Assembly (NCBI GenBank): GCA_017417055.1
Contig: JAFPZX010000102.1
Location: 1 to 54,507 of the forward strand
Direction: 5' to 3'
Length of the DNA: 54,507 bases
DNA from: Anaerolineaceae bacterium
GTDB taxonomy: Bacteria > Chloroflexota > Anaerolineae > Anaerolineales > Anaerolineaceae
Below, piece after piece: positions 34,286-42,486 of the stretch. How positions within the stretch are numbered: the stretch's first letter is position 1; every line of letters begins with the position of its first letter. The position numbers were made by a program, and so were the translations under genes. The notes below the pieces were generated by a model. The model did no database searches. It saw only the letters and a program-made list of their open reading frames with translations, and was not told the DNA's origin.

Positions 34286-34322
34286 AGCAGCTGTTCAGGA
34301 TCGATACCTCAGAACAGCTGCT
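34286..34322 (-). terminator. Terminator between transporter and ACP-hydrolase
   Basis: An 11-bp perfect stem AGCAGCTGTTC/GAACAGCTGCT with a 15-nt loop is followed on the minus strand by TTTTGTTTAT. It lies just past the transporter stop. It may attenuate transcription into the downstream genes or separate two transcripts. Confidence 0.8.
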
Positions 34323-34328
34323 GATATT

Positions 34329-35507
34329 TCATTTTTTGACCACGCCCAACATTTCCAAAACCATGCGGACCAGGAATGGAATCACAATGACCACGATGCA
34401 GGCGAATCCCAGATAACTGTAGCCTTTTCGTACCAGCGGCAACAGACCGAATTGAGCGATACCGAAGGTGAGCAGGGTGCAGGCCAGGGCAGTGATGCGG
34501 GTCCGCAGTGTTCGTTTTTTCTGCGCATCGGTTTCAGATTCGTTCTTTTCCAGTCCGGTCACGACCCGGTTGACGAAACCGGTGATCATGTTTACACCGG
34601 AAAACACGGAGCCGATGATGATCAGGATGGAAACCATCGGAGCCAGTACACCGGGTATTACGCCGCGCTGGGCAAACAAAAGGGTATAAACGGAATAGTT
34701 CGGCAGTTCCGGATTCATCGCGACTGCCAGCAGACCAAAATTGACCAGTGAAATCACGACAGCGTTGATGACAAAACCGTAAGCCATGCTGGTAAAGCAT
34801 TGCTTTTCTTTGGTGAACTTCTGCGCATGGGCCACATACAAGCCGATGGATGCGACATGGTAAGCCCCGTAAAGAATACAATTCCAAATTGCGGGACCGA
34901 ATCCGCCGGGACCGTCTGCTCCGACCGGCAGTGCGCCGGCGGACATCTGATGGATGGTATCCATAATGTCGCCCCATTCGGCGATGATGTTGGGAATGAA
35001 GACGATCAGCACGCCGACGATCAGTACATAGGAAACGATGGTAGCCGCTTTACGGATCATGTCTGTATTGAAGAGTGCAACGATATAAATAAGGATACCC
35101 ACGATCACGGTACAGATGATGTAGGGGATCCCCGTAAGTTCGTTCAGTGTTGACCCGCCTGTCGCAAAAGCGATCGAAGGAGCCAGCAGGATCAGCATCA
35201 GGTAAACGACTTCATAGGCATTGGAAAAAACAACACGGAATTTGCCGTAAAACTGATCACAGAAATCACGGTAATTCACGGTCTTATGTTCATAAGCAAA
35301 ACGCAGTGCGTACCATTGGAAAAAAGCCTGAAACAGCTGAGCGATAGCGGGCGTGGCAAGGCACCATATGCCAAAATTGATGAAATATTGATAAAGCTGG
35401 GTACCGGAGGCAAAGCCGCCGCCAAATTGACTTGTGAACCAAACAAAACCGACACCAAGTGCAACTGCAAGACTGCCCGGTGTTGTGTTTTTTTCATTTT
35501 TGGCCAT
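34329..35507 (-). CDS. YkvI-family (APC superfamily) membrane transporter
   Basis: The 392-residue product has about ten to eleven helices and a first-helix motif VGFVWFTSQFGGGFASGTQ, typical of YkvI-like members of the amino acid-polyamine-cation superfamily. These are poorly characterised secondary transporters. It is the first gene of the cluster downstream of the AraC divergence, so it probably brings in the pathway substrate. Start ATG 35507 (MAKNEKN) is preferred, with AGGGAG eight bases upstream, over the ATG at 35525. A strong terminator-like hairpin separates it from the ACP-hydrolase gene. Confidence 0.82.
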   Translation of the reverse strand: MAKNEKNTTPGSLAVALGVGFVWFTSQFGGGFASGTQLYQYFINFGIWCLATPAIAQLFQAFFQWYALRFAYEHKTVNYRDFCDQFYGKFRVVFSNAYEVVYLMLILLAPSIAFATGGSTLNELTGIPYIICTVIVGILIYIVALFNTDMIRKAATIVSYVLIVGVLIVFIPNIIAEWGDIMDTIHQMSAGALPVGADGPGGFGPAIWNCILYGAYHVASIGLYVAHAQKFTKEKQCFTSMAYGFVINAVVISLVNFGLLAVAMNPELPNYSVYTLLFAQRGVIPGVLAPMVSILIIIGSVFSGVNMITGFVNRVVTGLEKNESETDAQKKRTLRTRITALACTLLTFGIAQFGLLPLVRKGYSYLGFACIVVIVIPFLVRMVLEMLGVVKK

Positions 35508-35553
35508 GATGAATACTCCCTTCAAGCGGGTTTTCTTAAAAAATATCCTAAAA

Positions 35554-35605
35554 ACGACATAATGAAAAGGAGTGATAACGACATGAAAAGACGGTTTTGC
35601 GACAT
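35554..35605. promoter_or_regulatory. Three direct repeats, candidate AraC sites
   Basis: ACGACAT at 35554, ACGACAT at 35578 and GCGACAT at 35599 are spaced 24 and 21 bp apart, about two helical turns, between the AraC gene and the transporter. The first two are also followed by ATGAAAAG or GAAAAG. AraC-family regulators bind direct repeats with such spacing. Confidence 0.5.
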
Positions 35606-35669
35606 ATTTTGTTATGTTTGACTACCTATGGTTTTATAATATCATTGTCTGGTTATAATGATTTATAGA

Positions 35670-35762
35670 TAACTGTTCAGATCATATGCAGCTGAGAGAT
35701 TCGGACTGTCACCGCAGACTCATTCTTGAGTCGAAGGTGACAGTCCCGGTACTGAACAGTTA
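35670..35762. repeat. 93-bp MITE-like element with terminal inverted repeats
   Basis: TAACTGTTCAG at the left end and CTGAACAGTTA at the right end are perfect 11-bp terminal inverted repeats. Inside is a perfect 11-bp stem (GGACTGTCACC with GGTGACAGTCC) and within that a 6-bp stem (GACTCA with TGAGTC). No open reading frame is present. Confidence 0.7.
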
Positions 35763-35879
35763 CGATTTAAAGAATTTTTTTTTAGGTGCAGGATGAATTC
35801 TGAAATCCAATAGGTAAGTCTGGTTATTTGAAAAATCTTCCTAAAAGGAATTGCGTCACGGAACATCGGTTGGAGTCTT

Positions 35880-36923
35880 ATGCTGGAAGGGTTTAAAAAG
35901 AACAAAGAACAGATCCTGATTGAAAAACAGTTCCGTCATTATTTTGAACAGGCTGAAAATGATTATCATTGCCCTCATTCTTACCAATATTTTGAACCTG
36001 TGATCCTGCAGGCGATTTCTTTATTTCCTGATTCACTCACGCTGCAAAATTGTGCAGCAACCTTGGATGAGGAAGTCTTTATTGAAAGCGGTTCGGATGT
36101 GGCTTTTCATCGTCATCTGGCTTATTTCCCGCCGATTTGGCACACCAATCAGTTTTTTGTAGTCCAGATCGTCCTGGAAGGAGAGTTCATTTCCTATGTG
36201 GGCGACTGGAAATTGCATATGAAAAAAGGAAATATCTGCATCATCGCGCCGGAAGCAAGACATGCGCTTGGATGTTTTTCAGATTCAAATGTTTTATGTC
36301 TGCTGATCCGGAAAAGCACTTTTGAACAGGCGTTTCTGGAAATACTGCAGGACAGCGGCAGCGTTTTGTCGGATTTCTTCAGCCGGATTTTGTATGAAAT
36401 GAATCCGCATCCGTTTCTGCATTTTGAATCTGATTGGGACGAAAAACTGATGCAGATCCTTTACATGGCCTATTATGAAAGTCTTCAGAATGATCCCTAC
36501 AAGAACCGGATGCTGAATAGCTTGATCGACAATTTTTTCATTATGCTGCTCAGAAATCATGAAAAAGACGTGACCTTTGCGGAAAACAGTTCCGGCAGAC
36601 ATAACGCCAACCTGATCCTGATGATGAAGTACATCCAGGAAAATTACAAAACCGCCAATCTGAAAGAGCTTGCCGCCATGTTTAATTACAGCGAACGTCA
36701 GGTGCAGCGGATACTGAAGAATTATACCGGGATGAGCTTTACGGAAATGGTACAGAACGCGAAAATGAAGGAAGCCTCCCGGTTGCTCATGGAAACACAC
36801 TATCCGGTCTACAAGATTGCGGCTGAGCTTGGATATAACAATTTAGGGAATTTCCGTGAGATATTCCACAAAACTTACAATCTGTCACCGCTTGAGTACA
36901 GAAAATCGAGCCGAAATCGATAA
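35880..36923 (+). CDS. AraC-family transcriptional regulator
   Basis: The 347-residue regulator has an N-terminal cupin-like sensor domain (about 90-200, with VVQIVLEGEFISYVGDWKLHMKKG-type beta strands; the key part is MKKGNICIIAPEARH) and a C-terminal double helix-turn-helix: NLKELAAMFNYSERQVQRI and PVYKIAAELGYNN, ending LSPLEYRKSS. RBS GGAG before ATG 35880. It is divergent from the large minus-strand cluster and is the best candidate for its substrate-dependent activator. The GH36 gene on its other side is in convergent orientation. Confidence 0.9.
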   Translation: MLEGFKKNKEQILIEKQFRHYFEQAENDYHCPHSYQYFEPVILQAISLFPDSLTLQNCAATLDEEVFIESGSDVAFHRHLAYFPPIWHTNQFFVVQIVLEGEFISYVGDWKLHMKKGNICIIAPEARHALGCFSDSNVLCLLIRKSTFEQAFLEILQDSGSVLSDFFSRILYEMNPHPFLHFESDWDEKLMQILYMAYYESLQNDPYKNRMLNSLIDNFFIMLLRNHEKDVTFAENSSGRHNANLILMMKYIQENYKTANLKELAAMFNYSERQVQRILKNYTGMSFTEMVQNAKMKEASRLLMETHYPVYKIAAELGYNNLGNFREIFHKTYNLSPLEYRKSSRNR

Positions 36924-36974
36924 AAAATTCTTTCTAAATTACTGTGAATTTAAAACACACCAAGGTCTGCCTTT

Positions 36975-37020
36975 TTGTTGTCGCGCAGCCGACTCAAAAA
37001 GACTGCACTTTGTGTACGCG
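36975..37020. repeat. Dispersed repeat, copy 2
   Basis: TTGTTGTCGCGCAGCCGAC and following bases resemble 21452-21496. It lies in the AraC-GH36 convergent gap (36924-37148), which otherwise holds a small GCCT-TCGG-AGGC hairpin near 37042-37053 and no gene. Confidence 0.5.
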
Positions 37021-37148
37021 CTCCTAAATCCATTTATCGTGGTGCCTTCGGAGGCATGTTGAATTAATCAAAATTTCCTTATAAGTACACGGGCTCGTCC
37101 TGAAAAGGATTATACCGTGTTATATTTTAGAGCGCTGCGTATAGATAT

Positions 37149-38795
37149 TTACAATCCTTTACTGACTTCTTTCCAAACCTTTTCCCAAACAGAGGCATTG
37201 GCGCATCCGACACTCAATCCCCATGGTTCATACCAGTGGTAGGAAACATACTGCCCATCCAGCAGCCAATCCTGCGGCAGAGTAGTCTCCTGCCAGTCAA
37301 TGGGTTCTGCCGGGGTCCGTCGCATGGAATTCTCCCGCAGCATTTGGGCTAATTCTTCTTCCTGTTCCCGCGGCAATGTGTCCGGCTTCAGCGAATAGAA
37401 AAGCGAAGTGCCGCTTTTCCCCAACAGGTCACCCCATTGATGGTTATATTCCCAGGAAATTTTATCGGAGATCCCGATGCAGTCGGCATCGATATCAAAG
37501 AATGCTTCATGCTGGGGTAAACGGAAAGCCAGCGTATTCACGCCCATGCGAAGGGTTCGTTCCCACATAAGGCCGCTGGTGTCGTCGCCGGTTCGGTGCA
37601 TATGCATGAGTCCCGCTCCCAGATGTCCAATTGTATTGCATCCCAGAACCAGCATGCCGTATTTCCGGGCGGAGTCGAGAATGGCTTGATAAAGAGATAT
37701 GATGATTTCTGCAGAGGTTCGGCTCTTGTCGGCAAAATGCCAGCCGTCATCGGTCATTTCATTGAGCATGTCGCTCCCCCAGCGGTTCATCATGTCGAAG
37801 GTGGAAAAATCATGTTTGAGCAGTTTGAATCCCCATTGACCGATCCGTTCAACGGTTTTTTGGATGAATTTCAGTACATCCGGGATCGAGGGATCCAACA
37901 TTCCGGTGTGAGGGATACGCCATGAATCCTGAATTTCAGGGTCACGATCCTGCAGCAGGCGGATCCAAATGCCCGGCAGAACTCCCATATCCGTGATCTG
38001 ACGTGCCAGACTGCTCATATCACCAAACAGCTCATTGGGGAACCAGGGCCCTCCGTTGTAAGACTCTTCAAAAGTCCCGTCGGCGTGATAGCGCTCCTGC
38101 TGCCAGCAATCATCAATGACGAAATAGGGCCGGTTGCTGAGGCCTTTTGTGAGTTTGGCCAGATATGAGGCATCAGCCAGAATGTCTTTCGCGGAACTGT
38201 GCCCGTAGGCGTAGTACCAGTTATTGGCTCCGTAAACGGGAACTTCCGGCAGGATGGGATCGGTGCACATAACGCGGCAGAATTTCCGGGCGGCATCAAA
38301 AGGACGGATGCCATTGTATTCCCTGAAAACAACATCCGCGGCAGTGACTTTCCGTCCGTTTAGAAGAACACCATCGCCCCCGCAGCGCAGGTCCAGCCAG
38401 AGAGTCGCCCCTTCGGGATCGATCTGCCAGCTGCAAATAGCCGCGGGACGCACCTTTACCCCGTAACCGGCAGTGACGTCATCTCGGTTCACCAAAGCGT
38501 ACCAGGGCAGGGTTTGATAGGGTGTGACGTTCTGCCAGCCCAGGTCACCGTAGGAACGCTCCCAAGCGTCACCCAACACCTGCCCTTTCAGCCGGTCGGA
38601 AAAAAGCCAGCGCAGTCTTATTTTCTTCATCGGTGTGGTTAAGCTGGTCACGCTAACTGTCAGTCGGTCTTCGTGTTGGATTGTTTGAACGGAAACGTCA
38701 CCAAGAAAAAACATTCCCTCTGATCCGTTTTGCTGCGACGCTTGCTTCGTTTCTATCATTACCACATCGGGTGTTCTTTGTATATTTTCAAACAT
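37149..38795 (-). CDS. Alpha-galactosidase-like glycoside hydrolase (GH36/clan GH-D)
   Basis: The 548-residue cytoplasmic enzyme has an N-terminal beta-sandwich followed by a TIM barrel with clan GH-D motifs: VIDDCWQ, the nucleophile segment LLKHDFSTFD and the acid/base segment HRTGDDTSGL. It probably releases terminal alpha-linked sugars from imported oligosaccharides. It is shorter than the classical GH36 enzymes (about 700 residues) and the linkage specificity is not evident. Start ATG 38795 (MFENIQRT) has GGAG upstream; an in-frame ATG at 38819 does not. It stands alone between the AraC gene and the polysaccharide locus. Confidence 0.78.
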   Translation of the reverse strand: MFENIQRTPDVVMIETKQASQQNGSEGMFFLGDVSVQTIQHEDRLTVSVTSLTTPMKKIRLRWLFSDRLKGQVLGDAWERSYGDLGWQNVTPYQTLPWYALVNRDDVTAGYGVKVRPAAICSWQIDPEGATLWLDLRCGGDGVLLNGRKVTAADVVFREYNGIRPFDAARKFCRVMCTDPILPEVPVYGANNWYYAYGHSSAKDILADASYLAKLTKGLSNRPYFVIDDCWQQERYHADGTFEESYNGGPWFPNELFGDMSSLARQITDMGVLPGIWIRLLQDRDPEIQDSWRIPHTGMLDPSIPDVLKFIQKTVERIGQWGFKLLKHDFSTFDMMNRWGSDMLNEMTDDGWHFADKSRTSAEIIISLYQAILDSARKYGMLVLGCNTIGHLGAGLMHMHRTGDDTSGLMWERTLRMGVNTLAFRLPQHEAFFDIDADCIGISDKISWEYNHQWGDLLGKSGTSLFYSLKPDTLPREQEEELAQMLRENSMRRTPAEPIDWQETTLPQDWLLDGQYVSYHWYEPWGLSVGCANASVWEKVWKEVSKGL

Positions 38796-38820
38796 GGCTT
38801 TTCTCCTTTTGTCTATCATT

Positions 38821-38847
38821 ATAACGATATTACCCGTGCTACGTTAT
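38821..38847. promoter_or_regulatory. Inverted repeat upstream of GH36 gene
   Basis: ATAACG and CGTTAT are 15 bp apart, 26 bp before the GH36 start. A TATAAT on the minus strand lies next to it. This could be an operator for a sugar-responsive repressor, but the half-sites are short. Confidence 0.35.
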
Positions 38848-39198
38848 CATTTCCTGTTGAATTGTGTTCTTTTATTTTATAGATTATTATTAATTCAGAT
38901 TTGAATTGTAAATGGCATGTTTTATAAAAGAGGAATGAAAATAATTAAAAATAAGTGGTAAAATGTGGAAGGTTAATGGGAGATTGCCGCAGCTGATGTA
39001 TTTGGATTACAGAACTGATAAAGAAGGACGAGCTCATTAACAAAAAAATTATTCGATATTCTTCCTGATGCGATTACAAACTGGTTATGTTTATTAGAAA
39101 TTTATGATTCGCAGATGGGAAAAAAATGAAGCCGGACGCTGTTGCTTTTGTTGAGAATCTATTGCACAAGCTGAAGGTGGAGATATAAAGCGGAATTA
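38848..39198. other. Gene-poor AT-rich stretch
   Basis: No credible gene is present. Short open stretches, such as a 20-codon ATG frame at 39126-39188 (MKPDAVAFVENLL and onward), look like decayed remnants rather than genes. Confidence 0.4.
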
Positions 39199-39245
39199 TT
39201 TACACTGAATTTTTCGTGTGAATGGCATAGTTTGCTATGTGTAAA
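39199..39245 (+). promoter_or_regulatory. Leader hairpin upstream of LoaP/NusG-like gene
   Basis: TTTACAC and GTGTAAA (7 bp) enclose a smaller hairpin CATAG-TTTG-CTATG. It lies in the untranslated leader of the exopolysaccharide locus, 210 bp before the antiterminator gene. LoaP-type factors act through hairpins in such leaders, so this is a candidate recruitment or pause element. Confidence 0.4.
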
Positions 39246-39420
39246 ATTTCGTAAGGTTTGACGGATCAATGGTTCGTCAGGGACGAAGTTTGCCTGTTTT
39301 TAGATGTAAAGCGATTTTCTTTTTGTCTGATTATTGGTTTTTATCTAATTTTTGGTACAGACAGAAGGATGAATGAGATAACGAAAAAGGAGTAATAAAA
39401 ACAAAATGACTGAGAACCAG

Positions 39421-39455
39421 ACTTTACACTTTACATTCCTCATTTTACGCTGATT
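39421..39455. repeat. Heptanucleotide tract ending at a start codon
   Basis: Five 7-bp units (ACTTTAC twice, ATTCCTC, ATTTTAC, GCTGATT) end exactly at the ATG of the LoaP-like gene. No Shine-Dalgarno sequence lies within them. Confidence 0.75.
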
Positions 39456-39977
39456 ATGTGGTACGTACTCTGGACCAGTACCGGAAGGGAAGAAAGCGCC
39501 CGCCGGATGATACAAAATTATGTGGATCCTGCGCTTTATTCCCGCTGCATGATTCCTTACCGGCTTAAACGTCACTATTTTCGAGGTTCTTCCCGCATTG
39601 TAAAATTAATCCTCTTCCCGTCATATGTGTTTATAGAAACAGACAATATTAAAGAGTTTGTGAATAATATAAAATGGTTCCCCGGATTCAATGTCGTGCT
39701 GCATACAGATGATATGTATTGTCCGCTTTATAAGCATGAAGAGCTGCTGCTCCTCAAACTCGTCAATGACCATGACATCATTGATATCTCCGAAGGCTTT
39801 ATGGAGGGCGACAAGGTCCGCATAATTTCCGGTCCGCTGCTCGGTCAGGAAGGAAGTATCAAGAAAGTCAAACCCCGCCAGGGCGTCGCCATTCTCGAGA
39901 TGAACATCTTCAACCGCAAGACCGAAGTCTCCCTCGGCCTGGAACTGATCCGAAATAAGAAAACAGACGTCAGGTGA
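39456..39977 (+). CDS. LoaP/NusG-like transcription antiterminator
   Basis: The 173-residue product has an N-terminal NGN domain (MWYVLWTSTGREE and LILFPSYVFIET) and a C-terminal KOW motif (EGDKVRIISGPLLGQEGSI). This is the layout of the RfaH/LoaP branch of NusG factors, which load at one operon and suppress pausing and termination through long polysaccharide clusters. It is the first gene of the plus-strand exopolysaccharide locus. The start has no Shine-Dalgarno site; a heptanucleotide tract runs up to the ATG. A housekeeping NusG would sit near secE-rplK, which is not the context here. Confidence 0.85.
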   Translation: MWYVLWTSTGREESARRMIQNYVDPALYSRCMIPYRLKRHYFRGSSRIVKLILFPSYVFIETDNIKEFVNNIKWFPGFNVVLHTDDMYCPLYKHEELLLLKLVNDHDIIDISEGFMEGDKVRIISGPLLGQEGSIKKVKPRQGVAILEMNIFNRKTEVSLGLELIRNKKTDVR

Positions 39978-40094
39978 TAGACGTAAGACGTATGAGGATT
40001 GATAAACAAATTAACTTCACTCTTCATACATCTGATTTCTTAGTTATAAACTCTGAAACCTAAAATCTTAAACTAATAACCTGAAATCTTTTAA
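39969..40094. repeat. Long heptanucleotide tract between genes
   Basis: Eighteen consecutive 7-bp units keep one register from the stop codon of the LoaP-like gene to about 60 bp before the aminotransferase. Units drift but keep a pattern such as CTGAAAC, CTAAAAT, CTTAAAC and CTGAAAT. Confidence 0.75.
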
Positions 40095-40152
40095 CGAAAT
40101 ACTATATTTTTTACCTTTCCCGAAATCTTATCAATTGGAGAATTAACCTTAA

Positions 40153-41268
40153 ATGGATGAGATCAAAATCAATGTGACTCGCTCTTCAATGCCTCCGCTC
40201 GAGGAATATATTGAGGAAATCAAGCCGCTTTGGAAAAGCCGTTGGCTTTCCAATCATGGTGAAGTAGCGCAAAAACTCGAAGCAGAGCTGAAGGAACGCC
40301 TGGACGTAGTGGATATTTGTACCTTTGTCAATGGGCACATGGCATTGGAGGTTGCGATCCAAAGTCTTTCTCTTCCACAAGGTGCGGAAATTATTACAAC
40401 ACCGTATACGCATATCTCTACGACACATGCCATAACACGAAACGGTCTGACACCGGTTTTTGTGGATATCGAGCCGGTTCATTATACGCTTGAACCGGCT
40501 CGAATCGAGGAAGCAGTCACAGAAAAGACGGCTGCTATTGTTGCCACGCATGTGTATGGATTCCCTTGTGATGTGGAACGCATCGAGGGTATTGCGAAAA
40601 AGTATGGGCTGGTAGTAATTTATGACGAGGCACACGCTTTCAGTGTGAAATATAAAGGGATTGGTATCGGAAATTTTGGTGACTATTCCATGTTTTCCTG
40701 CCACGCCACCAAGGTTTTCCATACGATTGAAGGCGGATTGATCACCTGTAAACCGGAACATGCTTCTGAAATGAGGCGAATCCGGCAAATAGCGAACTTC
40801 GGCAATGTGAGCGAGGATGATATTTCGTATGTCGGTCCGAATGCCAAGATGAATGAGTTCGCAGCGGCCATGGGAATCTGCAATCTGCGCCACTTGGATG
40901 AAATGATTGCCCTGCGCCGTGCGGCAGATACCCGTTACTGCGAACGCCTGATGGATGTACCGGGTATTCACGTTCCCCGTCCGTCCGCAGAGACAGATTG
41001 GAATTATATTTATTTCCCGGTGGTCTTCGATGGAGTGCGCTTCAACCGCGATGCGGTGAAAGCAAAGTTGGATGCTCACGGCATCTATGCCCGCAAGTAT
41101 TTCTACCCTCTCACCAATATGGCACACTGCTACGCTCCGCAGTATGCCAATGCTGACCTCCCCGTCGCCCGCGAGGTATCCCAAAACGTCCTTACCCTCC
41201 CCATGTTCTCCGACCTGACTCCCGAGATGGTTGATGAAATCTGCGATGTTATTTTGAAAGAAGAGTGA
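40153..41268 (+). CDS. DegT/DnrJ/EryC1-family aminotransferase
   Basis: The 371-residue PLP-dependent sugar aminotransferase has FVNGHMALEVAIQSL near residue 58, VIYDEAHAFSVKYKG with the cofactor-binding Asp, and the Schiff-base lysine in SCHATKVFHTIEGG. It would add an amino group to a nucleotide-linked keto-sugar for the surface glycan. RBS TTGGAGAA lies upstream of ATG 40153. The two genes downstream are ATP-grasp ligases that could acylate the new amino group. Confidence 0.88.
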   Translation: MDEIKINVTRSSMPPLEEYIEEIKPLWKSRWLSNHGEVAQKLEAELKERLDVVDICTFVNGHMALEVAIQSLSLPQGAEIITTPYTHISTTHAITRNGLTPVFVDIEPVHYTLEPARIEEAVTEKTAAIVATHVYGFPCDVERIEGIAKKYGLVVIYDEAHAFSVKYKGIGIGNFGDYSMFSCHATKVFHTIEGGLITCKPEHASEMRRIRQIANFGNVSEDDISYVGPNAKMNEFAAAMGICNLRHLDEMIALRRAADTRYCERLMDVPGIHVPRPSAETDWNYIYFPVVFDGVRFNRDAVKAKLDAHGIYARKYFYPLTNMAHCYAPQYANADLPVAREVSQNVLTLPMFSDLTPEMVDEICDVILKEE

Positions 41269-41274
41269 ATCACG

Positions 41275-42480
41275 TTGAAAAAGATTCTTCTATTGGGTGG
41301 GTCAGCACAGCAAGTCGTTGCGATTGAGTCCGCCAAAAGACTTGGGTATTACACGGTTCTCTGTGATTACCTTCCTGACAATCCCGGTCAATATCATGCT
41401 GATGTGTTTCATCAGGTGAGCACTACCGATAAAGAAGCTGTTCTTGAAGTGGCCGTCAATGAAAAAATTGACGGTATTCTTGCGTATGCATCTGACCCGG
41501 CCGCTCCGACTGCTGCTTATGTTGCGGAAAAGCTGGGCTTGCCGGGGAATCCTTATAAATCGGTTAAAATCCTCTGCAACAAGGATTTATTCCGAAAATT
41601 TTTGGCTGAACATGGTTTCTGTACGCCGAAAGCAAAAGGGTATGGCAGCATAGCGGATGCGGAGTACGATTTGAAATCAGGATTGTTTTCATTTCCTGTG
41701 ATTGTAAAGCCGGTGGATTCCAGCGGCTCAAAAGGCGTGAGCCGGATTAATTCGACTGATGAGGTGGAAGAGAAGTTGGAATATGCGATGTCCTTCAGCC
41801 GTTCAAAACGGATCATCATCGAAGAATGGGTGGAAAAATATGGATATCAGATAGCGGGGGATGGGCTTTCGATTGATGGAAAGCTTGTTTTTCGATATTT
41901 TGCTAATGATCATTTTGATCCAAAATGCGTCAATCCTTTTGTCCCGATTTCTGCTTCCTTTCCCTATAACATGCCGGAAGATGTTCAGACCAAGATCCAT
42001 GATACGATACAGCGGCTGTTGACTGAGTTGGGAATGCGTACCTGTACTTATAATTTCGATATGCGCATTGATAAGGATTACAACGTCTACCTGATGGAGG
42101 TAGCTCCTCGTGATGGCGGGAACTACATTCCGGATGTAATCCGCTATGCGACCGGTGTTGATCTTGTGGAGTGTTCCGTGAAAGCGGCAATGGGTGATCC
42201 AATTGAACTGCCGGCAGATCATGATCCGAAAGGCTTTTGGTCCTATTATGCTGTTCACAGTTATAAGGATGGTGTTTTGGATGAAGTGAAGGTTCGCGAC
42301 GATGTGAAACCGATGATCATCGAAAACCATCTGATAAAACATCCCGGAGATCATATCGAAGCATTTCGCGGAGCGAATTCCACGCTCGGCTGCTTCGTGA
42401 TGAAATTCAATTCCATGGATCAGATGCTTCATATGATGGATCATTCCGAGGATTGGATCAATGCCAAGAACAGAAAATAG
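41275..42480 (+). CDS. ATP-grasp ligase (first of three)
   Basis: The 401-residue product has an N-terminal pre-ATP-grasp domain (KKILLLGGSAQQVVAIESAK), an ATP-binding loop around PVIVKPVDSSGSKGVSRI and a metal-binding stretch NVYLMEVAPRDGGNYIPD. It belongs to the carbamoyl-phosphate-synthase/carboxylate-amine ligase fold and should join a carboxylate to an amine with ATP. Position after an aminotransferase suggests it acylates an amino sugar. The start is TTG at 41275, six bases after the aminotransferase stop, with a weak AGAGTGA site. Confidence 0.85.
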   Translation: MKKILLLGGSAQQVVAIESAKRLGYYTVLCDYLPDNPGQYHADVFHQVSTTDKEAVLEVAVNEKIDGILAYASDPAAPTAAYVAEKLGLPGNPYKSVKILCNKDLFRKFLAEHGFCTPKAKGYGSIADAEYDLKSGLFSFPVIVKPVDSSGSKGVSRINSTDEVEEKLEYAMSFSRSKRIIIEEWVEKYGYQIAGDGLSIDGKLVFRYFANDHFDPKCVNPFVPISASFPYNMPEDVQTKIHDTIQRLLTELGMRTCTYNFDMRIDKDYNVYLMEVAPRDGGNYIPDVIRYATGVDLVECSVKAAMGDPIELPADHDPKGFWSYYAVHSYKDGVLDEVKVRDDVKPMIIENHLIKHPGDHIEAFRGANSTLGCFVMKFNSMDQMLHMMDHSEDWINAKNRK

Positions 42481-42486
42481 GTTTTT

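Larger units (their letters stand above)
35508..35879. other. Divergent control region, transporter/AraC
   Basis: The 372-bp gap holds direct repeats at 35554-35605 near the transporter and a 93-bp terminal-inverted-repeat element at 35670-35762. AT-rich stretches could serve as promoters, but no -35/-10 pair with correct spacing was identified with confidence. Confidence 0.6.

Noticed and set aside
35600-35660. Plus-strand promoter TTGACT with TATAAT before the AraC gene
   Set aside because: The spacer is only 11 bp, too short for a sigma-70 promoter.
39126-39188. Twenty-codon frame beginning MKPDAVAFVENLL as a small gene
   Set aside because: No ribosome binding site and no partner gene. 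It looks like a decayed fragment in an AT-rich gap.
39969-40094. CRISPR array or minisatellite with conserved spacers
   Set aside because: The period is seven bases with drifting units. There are no 20-40 bp direct repeats and no cas genes.
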